Shown here: positions 15,675 to 24,159 of the stretch, piece by piece | Layout: each line of letters starts with the position of its first letter | Numbering within the stretch: the first letter of the stretch is position 1 | Assembly: GCA_964606065.1 (NCBI GenBank) | Contig: CAZSEX010000007.1 | Span: 1-56,299 of the forward strand | Source of the DNA: JAFGHJ01 sp964606065 | GTDB lineage: Bacteria > Hydrothermota > UBA3072 | DNA: 56,299 nt | Reading direction: 5' to 3' | Made by a program: the position numbers and the translations under genes | Notes under the pieces: model-generated | Seen by the model: the letters and a program-made list of their open reading frames with translations, nothing else | Databases searched by the model: none | What the model was told of the DNA's origin: nothing

Positions 15675-16970
15675 TTATTTCAAATGGGCGGCAGCCTCTC
15701 CTATTGTTTCTGAGAAGGTCGGATGAGGGAAAACCGTTTCCTTAAATTTTTTTAAATTTAATTTATTATCCATAGCCAAGCATACAAGAGGTATCAGTTC
15801 CGAAGCTCCTTCTCCCACTATTGTACATCCAATTATTTTTCCTTTTTTTGTATGGATAAATTTTGTCTGTCCGGTGGTTTTGCCTGTTGCTATGGCTCTG
15901 CCGTTGGATGCATAGGGTACTTTTGAAACCATATAATCAATACCTTCGGATTGAGCTTTTTCTTCAGATAAACCGACCGAAGCAAGTTCGGGGTGAGTGT
16001 GAACAACTCTTGGAATAACGAATTCTTTTTTACTGGTTTTTCCGCCGAGGATGTTTCCTGTCACAATATCGGCATCTTTGAAAGCAGAATGAGCAAGAAG
16101 ATAACTTCCAGTACAGTCTCCTATTGCGAATGTGTTTTTCATTTTTGTTTCTAAGAAGTCGTTGACTTTGATTCTTTTTCCCTCTTCTAAAATCTCGCCG
16201 GGTAGATTATCCGCATTGGGTTTTCTTCCGATTGCTATAAGGACTTTGTGCGATTCGATTTTTTTTTCTTCATGGTTTATTTTAAACAAAACTTCGTATT
16301 TATCTTTTCCTTTTTTTGTCTCGATAACTTCCGATGACAAATAAAACTTTATTTTTTTCCTGATCAAACTTTTTCTTAACGAGTTTGATGACTCCGTATC
16401 TTCTCCCGGTAGCACCTCGTTTTCTTTTTCTATTACCGAGACCTTGCTACCAAGACAGGAAAAAATGTAAGCGAACTCGAGCCCAATGTATCCCGCGCCT
16501 ATTATAACGATTGAATCCGGCAACTCTGGCGTTCCGAGTGCGTCGGTACTATCCCAGACACCCTCAGCTATATTGAAAGGCGGATTTATGGGTTTTGAAC
16601 CCGTAGCGATAATTGTTTTATCGAAATTATATTTCTTTCCTTTCGATTCTATAGAACCGTCATTTTTTAAAATTGCTTCTTCTGTTATTATTTCTATATT
16701 TCCTCTTTTAAGAAGACTTTTTACCCCTAACAAAACTCGCTTAACAGCGAGAGCTTTCTTTTCTTGTATTTTGCTCCAATTTGGTTTTGTTTCGGCTTTA
16801 TCATAAAGGTCTGCCGAATAGATAAGGGACTTCGTCGGTATACATCCTATATTAAGGCATACACCTCCAACTTTTTTTTTCTCAAACAGATATATTTTTT
16901 TGCCTTTTTCAGATAATCTGATAGCTGCACTATACCCAGCAGGGCCTCCGCCAATGATTCCTATTCGCAT
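15675..16970 (-). CDS. lpdA: Dihydrolipoyl dehydrogenase
   Basis: A 431-residue flavoprotein disulfide reductase, the E3 of 2-oxoacid dehydrogenase or glycine cleavage complexes. Motifs: FAD-binding GGGPAGYSAA (7-16), redox-active Cys38-x4-Cys43 (CLNIGCIPTK), NAD-binding GAGYIGLEF, second FAD motif AIGDCTG, and the C-terminal catalytic His416/Glu421 pair (HPTFSETIGE). No E1, E2 or glycine-cleavage genes are in the window, so its partner is unknown. The promoter -10 lies so close that the transcript would start only about two bases before the ATG. It leads the operon. Confidence 0.9.
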   Translation of the reverse strand: MRIGIIGGGPAGYSAAIRLSEKGKKIYLFEKKKVGGVCLNIGCIPTKSLIYSADLYDKAETKPNWSKIQEKKALAVKRVLLGVKSLLKRGNIEIITEEAILKNDGSIESKGKKYNFDKTIIATGSKPINPPFNIAEGVWDSTDALGTPELPDSIVIIGAGYIGLEFAYIFSCLGSKVSVIEKENEVLPGEDTESSNSLRKSLIRKKIKFYLSSEVIETKKGKDKYEVLFKINHEEKKIESHKVLIAIGRKPNADNLPGEILEEGKRIKVNDFLETKMKNTFAIGDCTGSYLLAHSAFKDADIVTGNILGGKTSKKEFVIPRVVHTHPELASVGLSEEKAQSEGIDYMVSKVPYASNGRAIATGKTTGQTKFIHTKKGKIIGCTIVGEGASELIPLVCLAMDNKLNLKKFKETVFPHPTFSETIGEAAAHLK

Positions 16971-16978
16971 TATTCAGG

Positions 16979-17007
16979 AAATTACAGTTGATAAGCCTAA
17001 AAGTCAA
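16979..17007 (-). promoter_or_regulatory. Promoter of the lpd-rng-pyr-kinase operon, predicted leaderless
   Basis: Minus-strand TTGACT (17002-17007), 17-base spacer, TAATTT (16979-16984). A normal start seven bases on falls at about 16972, with the ATG at 16970. No Shine-Dalgarno precedes the start, which fits a leaderless message. Confidence 0.55.
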
Positions 17008-17377
17008 GGGGCACAGAACTTTCTAAAATTAAATCACAGAATTTCACATTTATCCGAAAGTATTTCCGCAATAGAATTATCCATTTTTTTTCGTTATTTT
17101 ATTTGAATAAATCGATTACCTTTTGTATTCCTTCATTATTTTCTTATTAAAATATAATAAGTGTTAAATATTTGTTGTCAAAAGATTAATAAAAGCGGAT
17201 GAGTTGACAGACTGTTTTCATTTATTAAGTTATGTATGCGGGCAGAATTAATTATATTATGAATAAGATGTTTCTTCTGCGAAGTATTTTGGTGAACTAA
17301 TCGAAAAAACCACAATATGATATTGACAATTTGAAGAAAGATTTCAAGGGAATCATTCCGGATTTTACAGAAAAAGC
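17008..17377. other. Intergenic, 370 bases, no gene supported
   Basis: This separates the divergent lpd and YetF-like genes. It is AT-rich and holds one open minus-strand frame of 68 codons with no ribosome site and poor composition, which I reject. Apart from the two flanking promoters, nothing is evident. Confidence 0.5.
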
Positions 17378-17405
17378 TTGACATTCTTACAGCAATTAAT
17401 AATTT
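17378..17405 (+). promoter_or_regulatory. Promoter of the YetF-like gene, predicted leaderless
   Basis: TTGACA (17378-17383), 16-base spacer, TAATTT (17400-17405). The predicted start is near 17412, immediately before the ATG at 17414. A perfect TATAAT at 17410-17415 overlaps the ATG but has no properly spaced -35. Confidence 0.45.
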
Positions 17406-17413
17406 CCTTTATA

Positions 17414-17905
17414 ATGATTGAACTTGTAAGTTTTGGGAGTGTAATAGAAGTCATCGTACGCACCACGATCATATTTTTCTTTGCTTTTATTGTAATAAGG
17501 ATCAGGGGAACAAAACAGTTAGCTCAGCTTACCCTGTTCGATGTGTTGATTGTAATAGCTCTGGGTTCCGCTGTAGGCGATGTAATGATTTATCCTGAAG
17601 AAGTTGTCTCTCTGCTTCGTTCGGCAGTAGCCATATGTACACTTGCCATTTTAATACATGTATTCGAATATCTTGCTTGTAAAGCACCTAAAAGAATAAC
17701 CAGGATAATATATGGCGATTCTACCATTATCATCAAGAACGGTAAACTTATAAAAAATAACTTTGAGAAAACAAATTTAACGGAAGATCAGCTGAAAGCC
17801 AAACTACGCGAAAAGAATATAAAGTATTATTCCGAAGCAAAAATTGTGCGTCTCGAACCTGACGGACAATTGAGTGTACAGAGAAAACGAAGCAATAACA
17901 AATAA
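17414..17905 (+). CDS. YetF/DUF421-family membrane protein
   Basis: A 163-residue protein with three N-terminal hydrophobic helices, the family pattern RGTKQLAQLTLFDVLIVIAL (about 34-53) and a small C-terminal alpha/beta domain (GDSTIIIKNGKLIKNN, then LRE...). DUF421 members such as Bacillus YetF and YrbG are poorly understood; some have been linked to spore germination and membrane stress. The ATG at 17414 starts at the right place for the family. An open frame reaches back to TTG at 17378, but that would overlap the promoter. The stop is three bases from the convergent kinase gene. Confidence 0.8.
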   Translation: MIELVSFGSVIEVIVRTTIIFFFAFIVIRIRGTKQLAQLTLFDVLIVIALGSAVGDVMIYPEEVVSLLRSAVAICTLAILIHVFEYLACKAPKRITRIIYGDSTIIIKNGKLIKNNFEKTNLTEDQLKAKLREKNIKYYSEAKIVRLEPDGQLSVQRKRSNNK

Positions 17906-17908
17906 TTA

Positions 17909-20900
17909 TCATTCCTTGTTCATGATATTGTTGAGTGTTCTGATGAGCTCTTCAACATAGAAGGGTTTCGCAATTACGCCGTTGAAACCGTATTTCTCAT
18001 AATTCGCCATTACGGGATCATTGGAATAACCGCTTGCTACTATTATTTTAACATTGGAATCGATTTTTCTTATTTCTTTAGCGGTTTCTTTTCCTCCCAT
18101 CCCTCCTGGTATTGTCAAATCAAGTATTATAACATCGAAAGGATTCGGCGATTTTTTTGCTTCTTTGAATTTTCTTACAGCCTCTTTACCGTCTTTAGCA
18201 AAGACAACATCTGAGCCTTTCCCTTTAAGCATCCTTCCGATAGCTTTACGCACTATTTCTTCATCGTCCATCAGGAGGATTTTCTTTCTTTCAATAAGGA
18301 GAACCTCCTCTTTCTCATCCCTCTTTTTTATCTCCTCTTCTAATGCCGGTAAATAGATGTAAAAAGTGGTCCCCTCCCCCAGTTTCGATTCGGCTTTAAT
18401 ATGTCCTCCGTGCTTCTGAATAATAGAATATACGGTCGTCATTCCAAGACCGTGCCCTTTCCTCTTTGTAGAAAAATATGGATCAAATATTTTATCCAGG
18501 TGTTCTTCAGGTATACCCATGCCTTCATCTTCTATCGAAATTTCAATATATTTGCCTCCGGTCAGGGGTAATGTATTATAGGCCCCGAGAATAACGTTGT
18601 TACCTGTAATTAAAATTTTACCTCCTTCAGGCATCGACTGATCCGCATTCAACACAATATTGTTGATAACCTGAGACATCTGTCCTTTGTCGGCTTCGAC
18701 TTTCCATAAATCTTCGGAAAAACCATATTCACACTTTACGTTGGAGCCATGAAGCACGAATTCCGCCGATTCCCTGATTATATCTTCCATAGCCGTTTTT
18801 TCCTTTAAGGGTTCTCCTCCTTTTGAAAAAGTGAGCAGCTGTTCTGTAAGACGGCTGGCTTTTTTCGATGCCTTCTCGGCATCAGAGAGTATTTCTCTGG
18901 TTTCTTCGTCATCGACATTCATCCTTGCAAGAGAAATGTTTCCCATTATTCCCATTAAAAGATTGTTAAAATCGTGCGCGATGCCGCCTGCGAGAACTCC
19001 CAGGGATTCCAGTTTATCCATCCTTCTGAATTCCTTCTCTTTTTCTTTCTCATCCGTTACATCTCTTCCCACACTTACAGTTCCCACAGCCTCCCCCTCC
19101 TCTATTAAAGGCGCAGTATTGACCTGCAAGGTTCTTATATTTCCTCTCACATCTTTAATCCGAAATTCGTAACTCTGGCTTTTACCTTCAAGAGTTTCCG
19201 TGAAAATTTTTTTTACTTTCGGAAGTTCTTTCTCCACAACAATAGGTTCGAAATTCCTGTTGAGCCATTTTTCATACTCATAACCGCTGTTTTCAAGTGC
19301 TGCTCTATTCGCGTACTTAAAATTTCCTTCCCTATCCAGAATCCATATCCATTCATCCGCGTTCTCGACTATTTTCCGATATCTCTCTTTGGTTTCTCTG
19401 AGTTCTTCTTCAGCCTGTTTGCGTTCGGTTATATCTCTGGCGAACAAAAGCTCATACTCCGTACCCCGGTATTCCAGATATTGACTCGTTGCCTCTACTG
19501 GATATATTTCCCCTTCTTTGGTTTTATGCTTTGACTCAAATGTTAGAGATTCCCCTTTTTTAAGTCTCTCCCATTTTTCATCTTTACTATTTCTGTCATG
19601 ATCCGGAACAATATCCGGGAGATACATGTTTTTAAGTTCATCCCGAGAATAACCAAGTTTTTCCCTTGCTGTCTCATTAATATATACAAATCTTCCCTCA
19701 GGAGTAATCCAGTAAACTTCTATGTCAGATCTATCCAGAGAAAAACCAAAAAGACGGTGTCTTTTCTCCATTTTTTTATGAGATGTTATGTCCATTAAAT
19801 TCCCGATAACTTTGACCACTTCACTGTTTTCGATGATCGGTCGTCCGACGGTTCGAACCCAGAGCTTTTCTCCAGAGGCATTAATAAAAGGAACCTCTAA
19901 ATCATATGGTTTTCCTTCTTCCAGTGCTTTACTGAAAGCTTCTCTTACTTTTTCTCTCGCTTCGGGAGGATAACATTCGAGACTTTTCTCAATACTTCCT
20001 CTTTCTTCCGGTTTGAAACCGTGAATATGGAATAATTCTTCAGTCCAGAACATACTGTTCTCTTTTACATCGTATTCCCAGCCACCAACGCCGGTTAATT
20101 TTTCAGTCTGGCACAACAAGCTTTCGTCTCTTTTTAGTTGCTCTTCCGCTTGTTTTTTTTCTGTTACATCTATTCCAGAACCGATAAAGCCGGTTATTTT
20201 ACCTTCTTCGTTTTTTAAAATATTGTTGTGCCATGAAATTGTTTTTACGCTACCACCCTTAACGACAATCGGAATTTCTTCATTTTCCATCTTGGCAGCT
20301 TCTCCGGAAATCAATCTACCAAAAAAATCTTTCACGTCTTCTCTGATATGCGCAGGTATAAACTTTTCAAACCAGTCTTCTCCCTCAATTTCTCTTTTCT
20401 CGTAGCCGAGTATTTCACTTCCTCTGTCATTGATTCTTTTTACAATTCCTTCTTTGTCCAGAATTACAACTACAGTCCCTGCCGCGTCCAGATATGTATC
20501 TGTTTTTTCTTTTTCTCTTTCTATCTCTCTACGCTTAAAAATCAAAGCGAGGTGGGATTCGACAAGTTCCTTAAACTGAATCATTAATTTTCGAAACAGA
20601 TCACTGTATTCATTTTTCTCTGAGTCGAGGACGCAAATAGTTCCGAATAAATTCCCGTCCGGCCACGTAAGAGGGAAGCCGAAATAAGAAACCATTCCCC
20701 GTTTTATATCGGGATTGTTTTTCCATTTTTCGCTTTCCCTTGCGTCAGAAATAAGTAATTCTTTTCTGGTCTTTATAACCTCTTCGCAATAAAGCCCTAA
20801 AAGATGCTCCTTGCTTCCAATTTCGTAAGGATTCTTTTCGTTATCGCTCGCTCTTAAAACTTCGATTTGCGGGAAGTCCAGTTTCATTATTAGGGCGGCA

Positions 20901-21004
20901 GGAACATTTATTATCTCCGCCATAGTATTTACAATATTCTGCCATTTTGTTAACGTTTCTTCCGGTATTTCTACTTTTTTCTCCTCAAAATATTCTTCGC
21001 TCAT
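17909..21004 (-). CDS. Multi-PAS hybrid sensor histidine kinase
   Basis: A 1031-residue, apparently soluble kinase with no transmembrane helix. Order: GAF (about 20-165), then four PAS/PAC units (about 170-290, 295-405, 410-525, 530-650), HisKA with the phospho-His in GGIAHDFNNLL (near 680), HATPase_c (N-box NNIVLNADQS, G-boxes DEGMGIPE and GLGM) and a C-terminal receiver with the acceptor Asp in VIILDLTIPGGMGG. The HDFNN H-box places it in the HisKA group with cytosolic PAS sensors. No separate response regulator is nearby. A perfect promoter ends only about 12 bases before the ATG, so it may be leaderless. Confidence 0.92.
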   Translation of the reverse strand: MSEEYFEEKKVEIPEETLTKWQNIVNTMAEIINVPAALIMKLDFPQIEVLRASDNEKNPYEIGSKEHLLGLYCEEVIKTRKELLISDARESEKWKNNPDIKRGMVSYFGFPLTWPDGNLFGTICVLDSEKNEYSDLFRKLMIQFKELVESHLALIFKRREIEREKEKTDTYLDAAGTVVVILDKEGIVKRINDRGSEILGYEKREIEGEDWFEKFIPAHIREDVKDFFGRLISGEAAKMENEEIPIVVKGGSVKTISWHNNILKNEEGKITGFIGSGIDVTEKKQAEEQLKRDESLLCQTEKLTGVGGWEYDVKENSMFWTEELFHIHGFKPEERGSIEKSLECYPPEAREKVREAFSKALEEGKPYDLEVPFINASGEKLWVRTVGRPIIENSEVVKVIGNLMDITSHKKMEKRHRLFGFSLDRSDIEVYWITPEGRFVYINETAREKLGYSRDELKNMYLPDIVPDHDRNSKDEKWERLKKGESLTFESKHKTKEGEIYPVEATSQYLEYRGTEYELLFARDITERKQAEEELRETKERYRKIVENADEWIWILDREGNFKYANRAALENSGYEYEKWLNRNFEPIVVEKELPKVKKIFTETLEGKSQSYEFRIKDVRGNIRTLQVNTAPLIEEGEAVGTVSVGRDVTDEKEKEKEFRRMDKLESLGVLAGGIAHDFNNLLMGIMGNISLARMNVDDEETREILSDAEKASKKASRLTEQLLTFSKGGEPLKEKTAMEDIIRESAEFVLHGSNVKCEYGFSEDLWKVEADKGQMSQVINNIVLNADQSMPEGGKILITGNNVILGAYNTLPLTGGKYIEISIEDEGMGIPEEHLDKIFDPYFSTKRKGHGLGMTTVYSIIQKHGGHIKAESKLGEGTTFYIYLPALEEEIKKRDEKEEVLLIERKKILLMDDEEIVRKAIGRMLKGKGSDVVFAKDGKEAVRKFKEAKKSPNPFDVIILDLTIPGGMGGKETAKEIRKIDSNVKIIVASGYSNDPVMANYEKYGFNGVIAKPFYVEELIRTLNNIMNKE

Positions 21005-21016
21005 ATTATATATTGA

Positions 21017-21045
21017 ATTATAGACTTAAGATCCCCGTATGTCAA
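21017..21045 (-). promoter_or_regulatory. Consensus promoter of the hybrid kinase gene, very short leader
   Basis: Minus-strand TTGACA (21040-21045), exactly 17 bases, TATAAT (21017-21022). The start codon lies 12 bases after the -10, giving a leader of about five bases and no room for a Shine-Dalgarno site. Confidence 0.65.
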
Positions 21046-21257
21046 CTACTTTTCCCGGAAGAATAACCACTAAAAGAAATTAGAATTCCTTTCATAATAC
21101 AGTTAATTTTTTAATTCGTTTGTCTAAATTAAAACTTTTTTCAAAGAAAGATGCCCGATGGAACTACCGGGTATTCAGTCGGGTCGAATTAATAAAGAGA
21201 AAAAAAGAAGATTTAATATTTAGAGTAAAAATTCCTGGTTTAAAAAAGGAGGTCAAA

Positions 21258-21878
21258 ATGAAAAAAGTAAAATGGGTTGTATGTAGCCCTTTAGTGTTTT
21301 TTTTGTTCTTACCCGATATTCTGAGCGCTGGAGAGATAGGAATACTTCCTTTTAGAACAACAGGCGTTGAAATGTATATAACTGATGAATTTTATGACCT
21401 TCTGGAATCCGGACTCGATTATTATGAACATGAGGTGATTTCTCCCTATGAAATAGAACGTTATCTTGGGAGTCGTGTCGTTTGTTATAACAAGGATTAC
21501 GCTGCCGATTACGGAAGATCGTTGGGTCTCGAGAAAGCAATATTCGGTTTTATAACCAAGTTGGGCGACAGGTATGTTATTTCAGTCGAAGTCGTCAAAT
21601 CCAGAACGGGAGAAGTAATTCTCTCAGATAGAATAACTCTGGATTCTGAAGACTACTTAGACGAATACGTGTATCGTATGGCAGATTTTATCGAAAAAGA
21701 AGTTTATGGCAACGTTATTTATTATAGCCCTACCTGCAGCAAAACTGTTACCCATGTTTATGTAGGATGTTGCCGGCGACCGCGCAGAGGTTTAATTTCT
21801 GTACGGTTACCTCTAATTAACATAAATCTCGGAAAACCTCATCACGATGAGGATGTTCACAAAAAAGGAAGAAGATAA
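21258..21878 (+). CDS. Secreted CsgG/LpoB-like protein of unknown role
   Basis: A 206-residue exported protein. ATG at 21258 has an excellent AAAAAAGGAGGT site; the frame is open 46 codons upstream but without initiation signals. A signal peptide covers about 1-24. The core resembles the CsgG/LpoB/TolB-N type of alpha-beta fold: IGILPFRTTG at the start, a YEIERYLG helix, AIFGFITKLGDRYVISVEVV and a TGEVILSDRI strand. Such proteins often modulate envelope enzymes or form export pores. The C-terminus is unusual: several Cys, Arg and His residues (VGCCRRPRRG, HHDEDVHKKGRR). The family call is by pattern only. Confidence 0.6.
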   Translation: MKKVKWVVCSPLVFFLFLPDILSAGEIGILPFRTTGVEMYITDEFYDLLESGLDYYEHEVISPYEIERYLGSRVVCYNKDYAADYGRSLGLEKAIFGFITKLGDRYVISVEVVKSRTGEVILSDRITLDSEDYLDEYVYRMADFIEKEVYGNVIYYSPTCSKTVTHVYVGCCRRPRRGLISVRLPLININLGKPHHDEDVHKKGRR

Positions 21879-21890
21879 TAACTCATCATC

Positions 21891-22513
21891 TTAAAACCAG
21901 AGCTTTTTTGACCGCTTTCCCTTCCTTTTTTTAAAAGCCAGGAAGTATGGTCCGAAGGAAGTTTCGAAACGTCGAAATCCACTTCGGAAGGAGAATCCAC
22001 GGAAAGCATAAGCCATTCTTTACTCATTAATATCGAACCGCTTATTCCGAGTAAGACAAGTTCTTTCCCCTCTGTTTTAACATTTTCGATTCCAGAGATG
22101 TCCCATCCGAAAACCTTCGCCGCTATATTCCAACCCTTCTGCCATTTTGCATCTTTACAGATGAATATTATGTTATTTCCGTCTGTCGCAACATCAGAAT
22201 GATCCTGGGTTGTATACAGCCCCTCAAGCTCATTATTTACCTTGAAGTCTGTTGAATCGGGGCTGTAGCCTGAGTTGTATTTCCGGGCGTAGATATTGTA
22301 ATTCCCATCCCGGTAATCTCTCCAGGTAATTACGAATTCACCCGACGGAGTAATCCCTACGGAGGAACGAATTCGCTGGTAATAAATGTAATTTTGTGAA
22401 CGCTGATATGTAATAAAGGTATCCTTAATAACCTGTGCTGGAAGTATTGGACTTAAAGCGAAGAAAAACACTATTACAGAGACAGAAAAAATTTTTAATT
22501 TTGTAAACAGCAA
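21891..22513 (-). pseudogene. Secreted repeat protein with a frameshift near its C-terminus
   Basis: The frame begins with TTG at 22513 (no Shine-Dalgarno) and has a signal peptide ending around ILPAQ, then beta-propeller-like text with ITWRDYRDGNYNIYARKY and SDVATDGNNIIF. After DFDVSKLPS (near 21964) the open frame runs into improbable sequence and overlaps the opposite gene to 21857. Shifting by one base at the GG run restores GPYFLAFKKRKGKRSKKLWF and a stop at 21891, clear of the neighbour. The LPSGPYF ending resembles C-terminal sorting or FlgD-like tails. It looks recently inactivated, or the base call is wrong. Confidence 0.55.
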
Positions 22514-22611
22514 AGATATGGGCGCGCTACATCATCGGGAAATGTTTTTGTTAAAGGATAATCCTTGACCAGAACAATAAATTTGAGCGCTGCTTTCTGT
22601 ATGCCACTCTT
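22514..22611 (-). pseudogene. Possible 3' remnant of another gene
   Basis: The minus-strand text just downstream of the first heme lipoprotein contains an uninterrupted, protein-like 38-codon frame including KFIVLVKDYPLTKTFPDD and a stop at about 22499. It follows a stop codon and has no start. It may be the tail of a gene deleted during the recombination that shaped this locus. The evidence is composition only. Confidence 0.2.
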
Positions 22612-24144
22612 TTATTTTCTTTCTATTTTCGTGGCACCTGACAGAGCATCGATGTCGACTGTCGAATCAAATTTTGCTTGCATGGACCCTTTATGGGCAG
22701 CTCGAGTAAGATTCCAATGACTGACCGTCACCGGTCCGTCTATCAGTTCCGGGACGTTGTAGTTCATCATATACGTATCATAAAAGTCAGGGTCTTTTTG
22801 CGGCATTAGAAAAGGCTTATACACGTTTCCCAGAGTGTCAACATAACTGAAATATAATCTCGAACACAGGCTATCTTTTCTTTTACTGGCAAATACAAAC
22901 CACCGGCTGTTACTCGACCAGCTATGATAACTTTCGCTGTATTCGCTGTTGATATCAAGTTTTCGGTACTGTTTTGTTTCTAAGTTTAACATATAAAGGT
23001 CACTGGAAGGAAAATGTATGGAAAAATATCCGTAATCACTCATACTAAATAAAAGATATTTCCCATCCGGAGATATTTTATGGAATGAAATACTTTTTCC
23101 CGTCTCTCTGGCAGTAAGAATCGGTTTTACATTACCCCAATTATTGGTTTCCACGGCATAGGATATACGCATAAGGTCATATTTCAATTCGTTATATTCT
23201 TTACCTCTCCATTCAGGCGCACTGCAGAAATATAAATACTTACCATCGGGGCTCCACTCTGGCAAATTTTCCAACCGTTTTGTCGAAACTTTTGGAGATG
23301 TCGTTATTATATTTTTTTGTATGTCGTAAATTACCAGGTCGGAAGCCTTATCCCATACATAAATATTCTTATTTTTTGTAGCATGGAATTGCTGAACTGT
23401 TTTATTAACTGAAAATGCGATATGATTTCCATCGGGATGCCAGGCAGGATAAACTCCGGCAGACAGTGTATATTCTGTCGCGGTATTGACTTTATCTGCC
23501 TCGTCGTTTTTTACTATCATCGTCCCTCCGTAATTACCTCTCATGTGGAACATCATGGTTTCTGGATTATTATTGGCAAAAGAATGACAATTCATACAGT
23601 TTTGCCCTGTAACTCTATTCGTTAAAATAGCAGATTCATCGAAGTTTTCTATATTACGCTGATAAATACCCATTTCTATCCATAATACATATCCCAGATT
23701 TATCAGTCGATAAGCAACGTGGCTATCAATTTTCTCCTTCGTGATTTTATTTTTTATGGTGTGAAACTTAGACCATCTGTTGTTTTTATCCTTTTGGTAT
23801 ATATCTATATAAAGTTCTTTGCCTGGATTTTCAGATAAAAGGTTTTTCCATTGTTTTATTGGAATCGTCACAATGTTTCCTCTGGCATTGATTCCGATAT
23901 GGTTAGCCTCTTTAGAGTCAGTATAAATATATATATAAAATTTTGTTCCTTCTTCATTAATCTTAAAATTCAGAGGTGCGATGTTAGGGGGAATAACAAT
24001 GTTGGTATAATCCGGATCTATAACGGGTAACCGATTCACTTCCGTATAGGCTACGGGAACCGAACTGCTGCAATTTTGCAATCCAATTATAATTAAAATA
24101 AATCCCAAAAACACTTTTATTATAGATTTATAGAATTTTTTCAT
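22612..24144 (-). CDS. Single-heme c-type lipoprotein with PD40 beta-propeller repeats, copy 1
   Basis: A 510-residue exported protein. The signal peptide ends in LQNC (Cys25), probably lipidated. An N-terminal all-beta domain (about 35-130) precedes a helical stretch and one covalent heme site, CMNCH (183-187). A TolB-like propeller follows with PD40 blades: WHPDGNHIAFS, WSPDGKYLYF, ISPDGKYLLFS and a degenerate WSSNSRWFVFAS. The C-terminal 130 residues are identical to copy 2. It lies 15 bases after the membrane-protein gene and is surely cotranscribed with it. A redox or sensing role at the cell surface is plausible; function unknown. Confidence 0.75.
   Translation of the reverse strand: MKKFYKSIIKVFLGFILIIIGLQNCSSSVPVAYTEVNRLPVIDPDYTNIVIPPNIAPLNFKINEEGTKFYIYIYTDSKEANHIGINARGNIVTIPIKQWKNLLSENPGKELYIDIYQKDKNNRWSKFHTIKNKITKEKIDSHVAYRLINLGYVLWIEMGIYQRNIENFDESAILTNRVTGQNCMNCHSFANNNPETMMFHMRGNYGGTMIVKNDEADKVNTATEYTLSAGVYPAWHPDGNHIAFSVNKTVQQFHATKNKNIYVWDKASDLVIYDIQKNIITTSPKVSTKRLENLPEWSPDGKYLYFCSAPEWRGKEYNELKYDLMRISYAVETNNWGNVKPILTARETGKSISFHKISPDGKYLLFSMSDYGYFSIHFPSSDLYMLNLETKQYRKLDINSEYSESYHSWSSNSRWFVFASKRKDSLCSRLYFSYVDTLGNVYKPFLMPQKDPDFYDTYMMNYNVPELIDGPVTVSHWNLTRAAHKGSMQAKFDSTVDIDALSGATKIERK
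22616..23004. repeat. 389-bp direct repeat, copy A (identical 3' part of the heme lipoprotein gene)
   Basis: Base-for-base identical, by my reading, to 26102-26490, 3486 bases downstream. Flanking coding sequence of the same two genes diverges immediately on the upstream side, so only this tract has been homogenised. Confidence 0.85.
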
Positions 24145-24159
24145 CGATTTCCCCCTTTT

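Noticed and set aside
17178..17384. A 68-codon minus-strand frame between lpd and the YetF-like gene
   Set aside because: No initiation signals, and composition unlike the neighbouring genes.
17410..17415. Perfect TATAAT as the -10 for the YetF-like gene
   Set aside because: It overlaps the start codon and lacks a correctly spaced -35; TTGACA-16-TAATTT just upstream fits better.
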